Counted from the stretch's first letter, positions 1-8,901 are shown. The stretch: DNA of 64,000 nucleotides from JAAYCI01 sp031551695 (GCA_031551695.1 JAVBNG010000013.1:1-64000), one strand, 5' to 3'. The notes: generated from the letters alone by a model not told the origin. Program-made: numbers and translations.

Positions 1-1
1 T

Positions 2-172
2 TGCCGGTGTCACTTTTTTCATTTACGGCCTCTGTCGGGGGGGCTCACCCCCCCCCGGGGGCGGGGGGGGCGCCCCGCCGGCCCCCAAGCCCGCTTGGGA
101 TCTGTATTCACAGGGTATCCCAATTGCGGCATCTATGAATACAACTTCTTGCTCACTCATGAATTGGGGTAA
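2..172 (+). other. Possible 3' end of an upstream gene with a G/C-run region
   Basis: One forward frame is open from base 2 to a TAA at 170-172, a few bases before dppB. Its last codons (ending YEYNFLLTHELG) could be the C-terminus of a periplasmic-type substrate-binding protein, the usual first gene of such importers, but this is inference from position. Bases 37-70 hold G7, C9, G5 and G8 runs that look like an error-prone or contig-end sequence, so the frame upstream of about base 95 should not be trusted. No other feature is visible here. Confidence 0.25.
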
Positions 173-178
173 GTCATC

Positions 179-1114
179 ATGATCAAATACATATTGCGCC
201 GCCTGGTAATGTTGGTGCCGGTGCTTCTTGGCGTCAGCTTCCTGGTGTTTGCCATCATGGACCTGACGCCCGGAGACCCGGTGCTGATGTATCTGGGCAG
301 CAACTACACCGAGGAGGCATATGACAACCTTTCCCACGAGATGGGGCTGGACCAGCCGTTCCTGGTGCGCTATGTCAAATACGTGGCCGGTGCGGTGCAG
401 GGAGATTTTGGCACGTCTTATGTAACGAAGCGCCCAGTGTTCGACGAAATTGCGCCGCGCATGCCCCAAACGCTGGTGCTGGCGCTTTCCTCCATGCTGA
501 TATCCGTGGTGATCGCCATCCCGCTTGGCGTCACCAGCGCAGTGAAGCAAAACTCCGCGCTGGACTCCGCCTCCATGGTGGCGGCACTGTTCCTGGTGTC
601 GATGCCGAACTTCTGGCTCGGCATCATGCTCATCATTATATTTGCCGCCGGGCTTGGGTGGTTTCCCTCGTCCGGCAATGAGGGGCTGCGTTCGCTTGTG
701 CTGCCGGCCATTACGCTTAGCGCAAATCCGCTGGCCATGATTACACGCATGACGCGCTCTTCGGTGCTGGAAACCATCCGCCAGGACTACATCCGTACCG
801 CACGCGCCAAGGGCGTGGGCGAGGGCAGCGTCATCATCAAGCACGCGCTGCGCAACGCGATGATTCCGATTATCACCACCACCGGCCTGCAGTTCGGCTT
901 TGCGCTCGGCAGCACGGTGCTGGTGGAAACGGTGTTTGCCTGGCCGGGCATCGGGCGCTTGCTGGTGGATTCCATCAAGCTGAAAGACATGCCCATCGTG
1001 CTGGCCATCGTCATTATCATGGCGGCGTCTTTTACGGTGATCAATTTGCTGATTGACATTCTATACGCCTTCTTTGACCCGCGTATCAAGGCGGAATACA
1101 AGCTGAAGGGGTGA
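179..1114 (+). CDS. dppB: Dipeptide/oligopeptide ABC transporter permease, DppB-like
   Basis: This is the first permease of a peptide/nickel-type ABC importer and forms half of the membrane channel. The 311-aa protein starts with the family's typical N-terminus (MIKYILRRLVMLVPVLLGVSF, a basic stretch then the first membrane helix) and has the usual six hydrophobic segments. The EAA loop that docks on the ATPase lies near residues 203-235 (from DYIRTARAKG). The stop codon is three bases from the dppC start, so the genes are translationally close. Length matches the family. The substrate cannot be told from the permease; di- or oligopeptide is the family default, but nickel or another small solute is possible. 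Confidence 0.92.
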   Translation: MIKYILRRLVMLVPVLLGVSFLVFAIMDLTPGDPVLMYLGSNYTEEAYDNLSHEMGLDQPFLVRYVKYVAGAVQGDFGTSYVTKRPVFDEIAPRMPQTLVLALSSMLISVVIAIPLGVTSAVKQNSALDSASMVAALFLVSMPNFWLGIMLIIIFAAGLGWFPSSGNEGLRSLVLPAITLSANPLAMITRMTRSSVLETIRQDYIRTARAKGVGEGSVIIKHALRNAMIPIITTTGLQFGFALGSTVLVETVFAWPGIGRLLVDSIKLKDMPIVLAIVIIMAASFTVINLLIDILYAFFDPRIKAEYKLKG

Positions 1115-1117
1115 TGA

Positions 1118-2008
1118 ATGATGAATACGGATAAGAAAAATACCGTGAAGCGCAAGCGGAAAAAATCGCAGTTTGTCATGACATGGCGTCGTCTGCGCAA
1201 AAATAAGGCCGCCATCGTGGGGCTTATCATCCTTGCCCTCCTGTGCTTTTTAATGATTTTTGCGGGCGTGATGTTCGACTACGACACCCAGGTGATTGGC
1301 CAGGTGGCCAGCGAGCGGTTGAAGCCGCCCAGCGCCGAACACTGGTTTGGCACCGACGAGGTGGGCCGCGACATTTTGGCGCGCGTTGTATACGGTACGC
1401 GCATTTCGCTGCCCATTGCTGTGGGTACCATTGCGCTGGCGGCCGTTGTCGGGGGACTTCTGGGGGCTGTTGCGGGGTTCGGCAGCAAGAGGGTGGACAA
1501 TGTCATCATGCGCATCATGGACATTTTCCTTGCAATTCCCAGCATCCTGCTTGCAATTGCCATCGTGGCGGCGCTGGGTACCAGCATTTTGAACCTGATG
1601 ATTGCCATCGCCATCGCGAACATCCCGCCGTTTGCCCGCATCGTGCGCGCTTCGGTGCTCACGATCAAAAATGAGGAATATATCGAGGCGGCGCGGGCCA
1701 TGGGCGCGTCGGATGTGCGCATTGTGTTCCGCCATGTGATACCAAATTCGCTTGCGCCCATCATCGTGCAGGCCACATTGTGTATCGCGGGTTCCATTTT
1801 GGCCATTGCGGGCCTTTCCTTCATCGGCCTCGGCATCCAGCCGCCCACGCCGGAGTGGGGCTCCATGCTCAGCAGCGGGCGGCAGTATGTGCGCTACGCC
1901 TGGTGGGTATGCACGTTCCCGGGGCTTGCCATCATGATATCGATCCTTTCACTGAACCTGTTCGGGGATGGACTGCGCGACGCATTGGACCCGAAACTGA
2001 AAAACTGA
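1118..2008 (+). CDS. dppC: Dipeptide/oligopeptide ABC transporter permease, DppC-like
   Basis: Second permease subunit of the importer, pairing with the DppB-like protein. The 296-aa sequence has a basic cytoplasmic N-terminus (KRKRKK), a first helix near residues 30-52, and the OppC/DppC signature in which SAEHWFGTDEVGRD precedes the transmembrane core. The EAA loop is near residues 186-217 (EEYIEAARAMG). Start could be 1118 or the next ATG at 1121; the purine-rich AAGGGGTGA just upstream serves either. It lies between dppB and dppD in the same orientation with short gaps, so a single transcript is likely. Confidence 0.92.
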   Translation: MMNTDKKNTVKRKRKKSQFVMTWRRLRKNKAAIVGLIILALLCFLMIFAGVMFDYDTQVIGQVASERLKPPSAEHWFGTDEVGRDILARVVYGTRISLPIAVGTIALAAVVGGLLGAVAGFGSKRVDNVIMRIMDIFLAIPSILLAIAIVAALGTSILNLMIAIAIANIPPFARIVRASVLTIKNEEYIEAARAMGASDVRIVFRHVIPNSLAPIIVQATLCIAGSILAIAGLSFIGLGIQPPTPEWGSMLSSGRQYVRYAWWVCTFPGLAIMISILSLNLFGDGLRDALDPKLKN

Positions 2009-2018
2009 GGGGGATGGC

Positions 2019-3041
2019 ATGATGAGTGAAAACAGGGAGCTGCTGCTCGATATCCGGAACCTGAACGTGGTGTATAAGACAGACGAAGACGTGGTGCATG
2101 CGGTTAATTCGCTGGACATTTCCCTTGCGCCGGGCGAAAGCCTGGGCCTTGTGGGCGAGACCGGCGCCGGCAAAACCACCACGGCGCTGGCAGTGCTGCG
2201 GCTTGTGGCGGACCCGCCTGGTGTGATTGAGGGCGGCGAGATCTTTTTCGACGGCGCCGACCTTTTGAAGGCAAAAAAAGACGCAATGCGAAAGGTGCGC
2301 GGCAACGAGATTTCGATGATCTTCCAGGACCCGATGACCTCGCTGAACCCGGTTTATACCGTGGGGGAGCAAATCGCGGAGGTGATTCGCCTGCACAACG
2401 ACCTCAGCAAGTCCGACGTGCGCAAAAAGGCGGAGGAAATGCTGGAAATGGTGGGCATCCCGCGGGACCGGTACGACGAATTCCCACACCAGTTTTCCGG
2501 GGGCATGAAGCAGCGCGTGGTCGTCGCGATGAGCATCGCGTGCTCGCCCCGGCTGATTTTGGCGGACGAGCCCACCACGGCTCTGGACGTGACCATTCAG
2601 GCGCAGGTGCTGGAGCTGATGCGGGATTTGAAGCAGAAGCTGAATACGTCAATGCTGCTGATTACCCATGATTTGGGCGTTGTGGCGCAGGTGTGCGACC
2701 GCGTTGCCATCATGTACGCGGGCGAAATTGTGGAAAGCGGCACAATGGAAGAGGTGTTTGCGTTCCCGCACCACCCGTACACAATTGGGTTATTCGAGTC
2801 CATCCCTACGCTGGATACGCGGCAGAAAAAATTGAAGCCGATCAGGGGACAGATGCCGGACCCCACCTGCCTGCCCACAGGCTGCACGTTCCACCCGCGC
2901 TGCCCTTACGCAGGCGACGCATGCGCGGCAGAAAAACCCGGCATGACACAAGTGGGCGGCAGGCATACGGTGCGCTGCCTTGTGGCAGAGGGGAAATTGG
3001 ACGCCCCGGTGCTTGAGGAGGTGATACGGCGTGGCAGATAG
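2019..3041 (+). CDS. dppD: Oligopeptide ABC transporter ATP-binding protein, DppD-like
   Basis: First ATPase of the importer. Walker A (GETGAGKTT) is at residues 46-54, a signature with FSGGM at 159-163, and Walker B (LILADE) at 179-184. The C-terminal oligopeptide/dipeptide extension contains the usual cysteine cluster (CLPTGCTFHPRCPYAGDAC, about residues 284-302), which in some homologues binds an iron-sulfur cluster. Tandem ATGs at 2019 and 2022 follow GAGGGGG. The gene overlaps dppF by 11 bases, indicating coupled translation. Length (340 aa) is normal. Confidence 0.92.
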   Translation: MMSENRELLLDIRNLNVVYKTDEDVVHAVNSLDISLAPGESLGLVGETGAGKTTTALAVLRLVADPPGVIEGGEIFFDGADLLKAKKDAMRKVRGNEISMIFQDPMTSLNPVYTVGEQIAEVIRLHNDLSKSDVRKKAEEMLEMVGIPRDRYDEFPHQFSGGMKQRVVVAMSIACSPRLILADEPTTALDVTIQAQVLELMRDLKQKLNTSMLLITHDLGVVAQVCDRVAIMYAGEIVESGTMEEVFAFPHHPYTIGLFESIPTLDTRQKKLKPIRGQMPDPTCLPTGCTFHPRCPYAGDACAAEKPGMTQVGGRHTVRCLVAEGKLDAPVLEEVIRRGR

Positions 3042-4014
3042 CATTTTGGAAGTAAAACACCTGAAAAAATACTTTAAAACGGGCAGCGGCATGCTGCATG
3101 CCGTGGACGACGTGAACTTCAGCATTGAGCGCGGTTCCACGCTGGGGCTGGTGGGTGAGAGCGGCTGCGGCAAGTCCACCATCGGGCGGCTGATTCTGGG
3201 CCTGCACCAGGCCACAGACGGCGAGATTTTGTTCAATGGCACCGACGTGTGCAAGATGACAAAACAGCAACTGCACGATATGCGCAAGGACATGCAGATT
3301 ATTTTCCAGGATCCTTTTTCGTCATTGAATCCGCGCATGTCCGTCAGCGAAATCATTGCCGAACCTCTGAAAATCCACAAGCGGTTTCAAACTAACGCCG
3401 AGGTGAACGCCGAGGTGGACCGGCTGATGGACGTGTCGGGCCTGAGCGAACGCCTCTCAAACGCATACCCGCACGAGATGGACGGTGGGCGCCGCCAGCG
3501 CGGTGGCATTGCGCGGGCGCTGGCGCTGAACCCCCAGTTCATTGTGTGCGACGAGCCGGTATCCGCGCTGGATGTGTCCATCCAGGCGCAGATTTTGAAC
3601 CTGCTGAAGGATTTGCAGGACGAATTCAAGCTGACGTTTTTGTTTATTACGCACGATTTGTCCGTGGTCAAGTTTTTTTCGGACAACATCGCCGTGATGT
3701 ACCTGGGGCAGCTGGTTGAGACAGCCAGGTCGGACGATTTGTTCGAAAACACCATCCACCCCTATTCGCAGGCGTTGCTGTCGGCCATTCCGGTTGCAAG
3801 CGCCCGCCACAAAATGCAACGGGTGAAGCTGATTGGTGAATTGACCAGCCCCATCAATCCGGAGCCGGGCTGCCGATTTGCAAAGCGCTGCCTGTATGCG
3901 CAGCCGCGGTGCACCGGGCAGGACCCTGCACTGGAGGACTTCGGCGACAGCCATTTCTGCGCCTGCTTCCGCGCGCGGGAACTGCAGGACGCTGAAAAAG
4001 CCGGGGCGGACTGA
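3031..4014 (+). CDS. dppF: Oligopeptide ABC transporter ATP-binding protein, DppF-like
   Basis: Second ATPase of the importer (327 aa), starting at a GTG inside the end of dppD with a GAGGAGGTG ribosome site upstream. Walker A (GESGCGKST) is at residues 42-50 and Walker B (FIVCDE) at 170-175. The ABC signature reads MDGGR at 150-154 instead of the usual (F/L)SGGQ, a variant that I recall from some clostridial DppF proteins. The oligopeptide C-terminal cysteine motif (CRFAKRCLYAQPRC) is present. No typical terminator follows; the FMN-binding-domain genes begin about 90 bases downstream and are probably co-transcribed. Confidence 0.9.
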   Translation: MADSILEVKHLKKYFKTGSGMLHAVDDVNFSIERGSTLGLVGESGCGKSTIGRLILGLHQATDGEILFNGTDVCKMTKQQLHDMRKDMQIIFQDPFSSLNPRMSVSEIIAEPLKIHKRFQTNAEVNAEVDRLMDVSGLSERLSNAYPHEMDGGRRQRGGIARALALNPQFIVCDEPVSALDVSIQAQILNLLKDLQDEFKLTFLFITHDLSVVKFFSDNIAVMYLGQLVETARSDDLFENTIHPYSQALLSAIPVASARHKMQRVKLIGELTSPINPEPGCRFAKRCLYAQPRCTGQDPALEDFGDSHFCACFRARELQDAEKAGAD

Positions 4015-4105
4015 GCGAATGTCCGCTTCAGGGAACGGGCCAGGCCCCCGCAAGGGGGAATACGCCATAAATCCGGGGCCATGCCCCCAAGGAGGATTAC
4101 TGACA

Positions 4106-5134
4106 ATGCAAGAGCGGGTTCAATGGCTGGGGCGTATGCCCTGGCAGCAGGACAATGAGCCGGAAGTGCTGGACTGGACTGTTCAGCCGCCGTACAGCGG
4201 TTTGCTGAAGGGGAATTACTACCACGCGGAAAACAACTTCCAGGGCCGTTGGGGCGATAAGGGACACATTGGCAGCCTGGACGTTGTGGTGGACGACGGC
4301 GGAAAAATCACGTTTGCCGAGTTCAACGAGCAGACGATGGCAAACTACTATGTGCGCTATTTCCAGCGCATGAGCAAGCGCCGCAGCGAGTACGGTTTTT
4401 TCCAGGATTTCCACGACAAACGCCGCAGCGTGGCGCACCACCAGGTCGCCGCGTCGGGCTACAAGTTCGTAGAGGACCAGATTCTTGCGAAACAGGACCT
4501 TGGCGCCGAGTTTGACCTTCTGGCAGGCGCGTCGTTTTCGGCCGGCAGCATGGTGGGTATGACAAAGGTCATAGACACCCAGATGAAGGACCCCGGCTTT
4601 AAACCGCAGCGGTACTATGGATGGGCAGAAGACTTGGGCAGCGGCATCACCGGCTGGCTGCAGGTTATTGTGGAAGACGGGAAAATCGCCAAATGCTTCT
4701 ACGATGAAATTCTGGCCGACCATTCGGATGCGATCGTATATGACGATTTGAAGCAATTTTACCGCCTGAGCAAATACCATTCTCAGATTTTTGAGGAGCC
4801 TTTCCCGGACGGATGGGACCGCGAGGCCTGGCTGGTGGACTTCAAAAGCCTGAGCAACCAGCTGAACGACCGGGTGTGCGAAACCCAGAACCTGCTGGAC
4901 ATTGACAGCCTGCCCTGCGTAGACGGCCCGGACTTGGGTTTTGTATGGGACAAGCCTGGGCGCAACGGTGGCGAAAAGCTGGTGTCCAACGTGGACGCCT
5001 GCGCACCCATTGAGCGGCCGCGCCATCCCGCGTGGAACAATTACCTGAAAATTGCGGCAAAGGTGCGGGATGAGATGCAAAAGGACGGTATTTTGAAACA
5101 GGTTGAAACAGGAGTGACAAGCCATGAGCAATGA
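4106..5134 (+). CDS. Predicted cytosolic flavinylated FMN-binding-domain protein 1
   Basis: A 342-aa protein with no visible signal peptide or membrane helix. The start is set by AAGGAGG a few bases upstream; a longer open frame to 3878 overlaps dppF and is rejected. Two FMN-binding-like modules can be seen, each with a (G)x(V)xxDGKI...E pattern (about residues 50-75 and 190-215). The first ends in DLLAGASFS (residues 137-145), which fits the ApbE flavinylation motif Dxx(S/T/A)GA(S/T)x(S/T); Ser143 would carry the FMN. The second module lacks such a site. The gene sits between a peptide-type importer and apbE. The role is inferred: an intracellular electron carrier or reductase partner. It is paralogous to the next gene. 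Confidence 0.7.
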   Translation: MQERVQWLGRMPWQQDNEPEVLDWTVQPPYSGLLKGNYYHAENNFQGRWGDKGHIGSLDVVVDDGGKITFAEFNEQTMANYYVRYFQRMSKRRSEYGFFQDFHDKRRSVAHHQVAASGYKFVEDQILAKQDLGAEFDLLAGASFSAGSMVGMTKVIDTQMKDPGFKPQRYYGWAEDLGSGITGWLQVIVEDGKIAKCFYDEILADHSDAIVYDDLKQFYRLSKYHSQIFEEPFPDGWDREAWLVDFKSLSNQLNDRVCETQNLLDIDSLPCVDGPDLGFVWDKPGRNGGEKLVSNVDACAPIERPRHPAWNNYLKIAAKVRDEMQKDGILKQVETGVTSHEQ

Positions 5135-6047
5135 TGTAAAATGGAGCGTACAGCCCCCAAAGGGCATGCTAAAAGGCGACTATTATCGCATTGAAAAGCG
5201 TTTTCCGCCCTATTACACCGGCGTGCCCGGCCAGTTTCCGGACGATCCGGGGCACTTGGGCGTTATCGAGGTGGTGAAGGACGGCGATAAAATCACCTTT
5301 GTGGAGTTGAACGAAGTGACCGCCCCCACCTATTACCGCCATATTTACCGCGATATTTCGAAGCGCCGCAGCGATTTCAGCTTCTGGCAGCTGACGAAGG
5401 AGCGCATGCAAAAGGCGGGCGTGGTGATCACGCTGGGCATGCAGTATATTGAAAAGCAAATGCTGGAAGAGCAGCGCGTGACCGGCAAGTTTGACCTGCT
5501 GGCAAACGCCTCTGCCAGCGCAAAGCAGCTGATTAAAATTGGTCGGGATCTGGAGCCGATGCTGGAATCTCCAAGCGGCAAGCGCCTGTATAGTTACAGT
5601 GAGGACTATGGCTACGGCATCACCGGCTGGTTGAAGGTTGTGGTGGAAGATGGGAAAATTACGAGCTGCCGCTTTGACGAGATTTTTGCCGACGAACCGG
5701 ACAGCATTGTGCATCATGAGCTGAAGCAGTATTACCGCCAAAGCAAATATGATTGCCAGTTGTATGAAGACCCGTTCCCGCCCCATTGGGACCGCCACGG
5801 TTTCTTGGCCGGTTTCCGCGCGCAGATGGACAACCTTGAGAGCAAGGTGCTTGCAACACAGGACCTGCTGGACCTGGAGGGCCTGCCCCATGTCACCGGG
5901 CGCGATCTTGGCCTGATTTACGACAAAACCGGAACAGAGGAATATGAGCTGGATATGACGGAACGCCCCATTTATCCCACGTGGAAACAGTACCTGCGCA
6001 TTGCGAAAGTGGTGTGGGATGAGATGAAAAAGGATGGAGTTATTTAA
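5124..6047 (+). CDS. Predicted cytosolic flavinylated FMN-binding-domain protein 2
   Basis: A 307-aa paralogue of the preceding gene, overlapping its end by 11 bases (translational coupling; GTGACAAGCC precedes the ATG). It shows the same two-module layout: LGVIEVVKDGDKITFVELNE near residue 45-64 and GWLKVVVEDGKITSCRFDE in the second half. The putative flavinylation site is DLLANASAS (residues 124-132), with Ser130 as acceptor; Asn replaces the usual Gly two residues before it. No signal peptide or transmembrane segment is seen, unlike the well-known extracytosolic FMN-binding proteins (PplA, RnfG, NqrC). Partner of ApbE by context; function inferred. Confidence 0.7.
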   Translation: MSNDVKWSVQPPKGMLKGDYYRIEKRFPPYYTGVPGQFPDDPGHLGVIEVVKDGDKITFVELNEVTAPTYYRHIYRDISKRRSDFSFWQLTKERMQKAGVVITLGMQYIEKQMLEEQRVTGKFDLLANASASAKQLIKIGRDLEPMLESPSGKRLYSYSEDYGYGITGWLKVVVEDGKITSCRFDEIFADEPDSIVHHELKQYYRQSKYDCQLYEDPFPPHWDRHGFLAGFRAQMDNLESKVLATQDLLDLEGLPHVTGRDLGLIYDKTGTEEYELDMTERPIYPTWKQYLRIAKVVWDEMKKDGVI

Positions 6048-6053
6048 AACCGC

Positions 6054-7007
6054 ATGGAAACCATCAGCTTTTTTGCATACGACACGCTTTGTTCCGTCAG
6101 CGCCGTTGTCCCTGTGGGCAGCGGCGCGCGGGACATTGTGGGCGAAACGGAAAAGATTGCCCGTGCGGTGGAGGACACGCTGAGCATGTTCGAACCGGAA
6201 TCGGAGCTTTCGCGCCTGTGTGCCCAATATACACCGGGCGTGGCATATCCGGTTTCGGATATGTTGGCGTCGTTTCTGCATTTGAATATGGAATTTGCGG
6301 ACATGACCGGCGGCGCGTTTGACCCCACTGTCGGCCCGCTGGTAAAGCTGTGGGACGTTCTCGCCCCGGAACCGTGTGTGCCGTCCGACGCGGATATCAA
6401 CGCCATGCTGGCCCGCGTGGGCTACCGTCATGTGGCGGCAAGCAAAGCGGACTGCACCGTGACATTCGACGCGCCGGGCATTGTATTGGACCCCGGAGCT
6501 TCCGGCAAGGGGTTTGCGCTTGGCCTGGTTGCGGCGTTTTTGCGCGGCTGCGGTGTACAGCAGGCCGTGCTGGATTTTGGCTGTAACCTGTATGCCATCG
6601 GCGACAAGCCGGGCGCGGCGGGCAGGCCCGCGCGCCCTTGGCGGGCGGGCCTGCGCCACCCGGACAAGCTGGACGCTGTTATGGGCACGGTGGAACTCTG
6701 CGGCCGCGGCGTGGCAACCTCCTCCTGGTATGAACACAGCTTTCAAAAGGACGGCGTGGTATACCACCACCTGCTTGACCCGCGCACAGGCAGGCCAAAA
6801 TCACTCGAAATATCCAGCGTTTCCATTCTCTCATCCCATGCGGTTTACACCGATTTGATGTCCACGGCATTTTTCATGCTGGGTGTGGAGGAAGGGGAGC
6901 GGTTGATTGCCCGGTTGGCGCAAAAGGGCATCGACATCGACTATGTGGCCGTTTTGGGCGACGGCGCCATATGCCATTCGCCGGGGGCCGGATTTTTGCC
7001 GGCATAA
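6054..7007 (+). CDS. apbE: FAD:protein FMN transferase, ApbE family
   Basis: Transfers FMN from FAD to a Ser or Thr of target proteins with Mg2+. Family motifs are visible: TGGAFDPTVGPL (residues 85-96), DPGASGKG (146-153, equivalent to the canonical DLGGIAKG), HHLLDPRTGRP (238-248), and TDLMSTAFF with the metal-binding Asp267 and Thr271. The 317-aa protein has no lipoprotein or secretion signal, so it should work in the cytosol, in agreement with the two unsecreted target candidates directly upstream. The start ATG follows the previous stop by six bases with only a weak ribosome site. It is the last gene of the operon; a convergent PTS operon follows. Confidence 0.9.
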   Translation: METISFFAYDTLCSVSAVVPVGSGARDIVGETEKIARAVEDTLSMFEPESELSRLCAQYTPGVAYPVSDMLASFLHLNMEFADMTGGAFDPTVGPLVKLWDVLAPEPCVPSDADINAMLARVGYRHVAASKADCTVTFDAPGIVLDPGASGKGFALGLVAAFLRGCGVQQAVLDFGCNLYAIGDKPGAAGRPARPWRAGLRHPDKLDAVMGTVELCGRGVATSSWYEHSFQKDGVVYHHLLDPRTGRPKSLEISSVSILSSHAVYTDLMSTAFFMLGVEEGERLIARLAQKGIDIDYVAVLGDGAICHSPGAGFLPA

Positions 7008-7159
7008 CACGAGCTTCCTATTCTTCACGGCTCCATTATGCAGTTTCCACAACAGCAACTCCAACTTGGCCTGCCGGCGGAAGCGTTGGAACTGCTCGAC
7101 ATGCGGGACCATCCTGGCCTGAAGTATGCCCTGCCCGGTTGCAGCCGCGGCGCCGGGCC

Positions 7160-8896
7160 TCACCCGTCGCCCAGAATCCGGCATTCTTCCTGCAGCAGGG
7201 CCTTTACCTCCGCCGCGGTGGGCAGCAGGGCGGCCTTTTCATATATGGCGCGGGCGTGCGCCGTGGTGAGGGACGCCAGCAGCCGTTTGATTTCACCCAC
7301 GGCGGAAAGGCTCATGCTGAATTTGCGCACTCCCGCCCCCAGCAGGGCAACCACGGCAAGTGGGTCGCCGGCACTTTCGCCGCACACAGAAAGCGGCTTG
7401 CCTGCCTTTGTAAACTCTCCGGCGGCAAAGCCCAGCAACCGCAGCAGGGCGGGGTGGTAGGGCTGGTAATAGTCCGGGCTCATATCCGGGTTCATCCTAT
7501 CCGCCGCGCAAACATATTGGCACAGGTCGTTGGTGCCCACGCTGGCGAAATCCACTTCCCTTGCAACCATGTCGGCCACTAGGGCAATGGAGGGAATTTC
7601 CACCATAATTCCCACCTTCACGTCCGGCGCGAAGGGCAGGCCGTCGCGTGTAAGGCTCACCTTCGCCTCTTCAAGGCAGGCTTTCGCCCGGCGGATGTCC
7701 TCGATGGAGCCCACCATGGGCAGCATCAGCTGCAAGTTTCCATGCATGGCGGCCCGCATGGCCGCCCGCAGCTGCGATTGGAACAGCGCCGGGTCACCAA
7801 GGCACAGCCGAAGTGCCCGCTTTCCCAAAAAGGGGTTTTGCTCTTTTGGCAGCTCCATATAGGAAAGCATCTTGTCCCCGCCGATATCCAGGGTGCGCAG
7901 GGTAACGGGCCGTCCGCCAAAAGCGGACAGTACTTGCTTGTACGCCGCGTATTGTTCGTCCTCAGTGGGCAGGGCGTCCCGCTCCATGTACAAAAACTCC
8001 GTGCGGAACAGCCCCACGCCGTCGCAGGCGGGTTCGGCCTGCCGCCGCGCGTCCCTGTCCGAGGCAATGTTCAGCAGTATGTCCACCCGCACGCCGTCGG
8101 CGGTCAGGGGCTCGGTGTCCCGGAACTGTTGGGATACGGCCCGCTTGCATAGGTATTCCCTCCGCAGGGTCTCATACCGGGCTTGTTCCGCCGTGTCCGG
8201 ATCCGCCATCAGCACGCCGTCCAGCGCGTCTACGGCAACGGGCTGGCCGTCGGCCAGAAGGGTGGTGGCGTTCCGCACACCGGACAAAGCCGGGATGCCA
8301 TAGCTGCGCGCGATGATGGCGCTGTGGGAGGTGGGGCCGCCCTCCTCGGTGACGATGGCCAGTACATTCCGCCTGTCCAGTGTGGCGGTGTCAGAGGGGA
8401 GCAGATCCCGCGCTACCACCACCACCGGGCCGGGCAGCCGGGAGAGGTTTGCTTCCGGCAGCCCCGCGGCACAGCGCAGAAGGCGGCTCCGCACGTCCAA
8501 AAGGTCTGCCGCTCGTTCTTTGATGACGTCCCCGGGCAACGCCGCCAGCACGGCGGCATTTTTGCGGTACACACTGTCAGTGGCGCGCTCTGCAGAGGAC
8601 AGGGATTGCGCTATGGCGTCCTCAATCTCTGCGACGAGCTCTTCGTCTTCCACAATATCGCAGTGGGCCTTGAAGATGGCGGCTTTGGCGGAGTCTTCGG
8701 GCGCAAGGGTTGCGGCCAGCCGTTCCAGCTCTGCCTTTGCCTGTGCGGCGAAAGCGTGATAGCGCGCCCTTTCGCTCTCCACGGCCTCCGGAGAGATTTG
8801 CCAGTCTTCCACTGTGGCGGAAAACGGCTGGTACAGCAGCACGTTTCCAAGGGCCACCCCGGCAGACACGGCATTCCCGCTGTACTTGTCCTTCAT
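7160..8896 (-). CDS. ptsI: Phosphoenolpyruvate-protein phosphotransferase (PTS Enzyme I)
   Basis: Takes phosphate from PEP and passes it to HPr. The active-site motif GGPTSHSAIIARS places the phosphorylated histidine at His191 (189 in E. coli). The C-terminal PEP-binding domain has FRTEFLYMERD, GTNDLCQY and CGESAGDP. I chose the ATG at 8896, giving 578 aa, near the family norm; an ATG at 8905 that overlaps the HPr stop (ATGA) is nearly as good but has its Shine-Dalgarno too close. It is the last gene of the minus-strand PTS operon, directly after ptsH. Confidence 0.93.
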   Translation of the reverse strand: MKDKYSGNAVSAGVALGNVLLYQPFSATVEDWQISPEAVESERARYHAFAAQAKAELERLAATLAPEDSAKAAIFKAHCDIVEDEELVAEIEDAIAQSLSSAERATDSVYRKNAAVLAALPGDVIKERAADLLDVRSRLLRCAAGLPEANLSRLPGPVVVVARDLLPSDTATLDRRNVLAIVTEEGGPTSHSAIIARSYGIPALSGVRNATTLLADGQPVAVDALDGVLMADPDTAEQARYETLRREYLCKRAVSQQFRDTEPLTADGVRVDILLNIASDRDARRQAEPACDGVGLFRTEFLYMERDALPTEDEQYAAYKQVLSAFGGRPVTLRTLDIGGDKMLSYMELPKEQNPFLGKRALRLCLGDPALFQSQLRAAMRAAMHGNLQLMLPMVGSIEDIRRAKACLEEAKVSLTRDGLPFAPDVKVGIMVEIPSIALVADMVAREVDFASVGTNDLCQYVCAADRMNPDMSPDYYQPYHPALLRLLGFAAGEFTKAGKPLSVCGESAGDPLAVVALLGAGVRKFSMSLSAVGEIKRLLASLTTAHARAIYEKAALLPTAAEVKALLQEECRILGDG

Positions 8897-8901
8897 TTTC
8901 C

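Noticed and set aside
4097..5167. 356-codon minus-strand frame
   Set aside because: Antisense to the first FMN-binding-domain gene, which has a perfect ribosome site and a paralogue next to it.
5169..6770. 533-codon minus-strand frame
   Set aside because: Covers two real plus-strand genes (FMN-binding-domain protein and apbE) in antisense; no domain.
7131..7158. GCCCGG/CCGGGC inverted repeat between apbE and ptsI as a terminator
   Set aside because: Only a 6-bp stem with a long loop and no T-tract on either strand.
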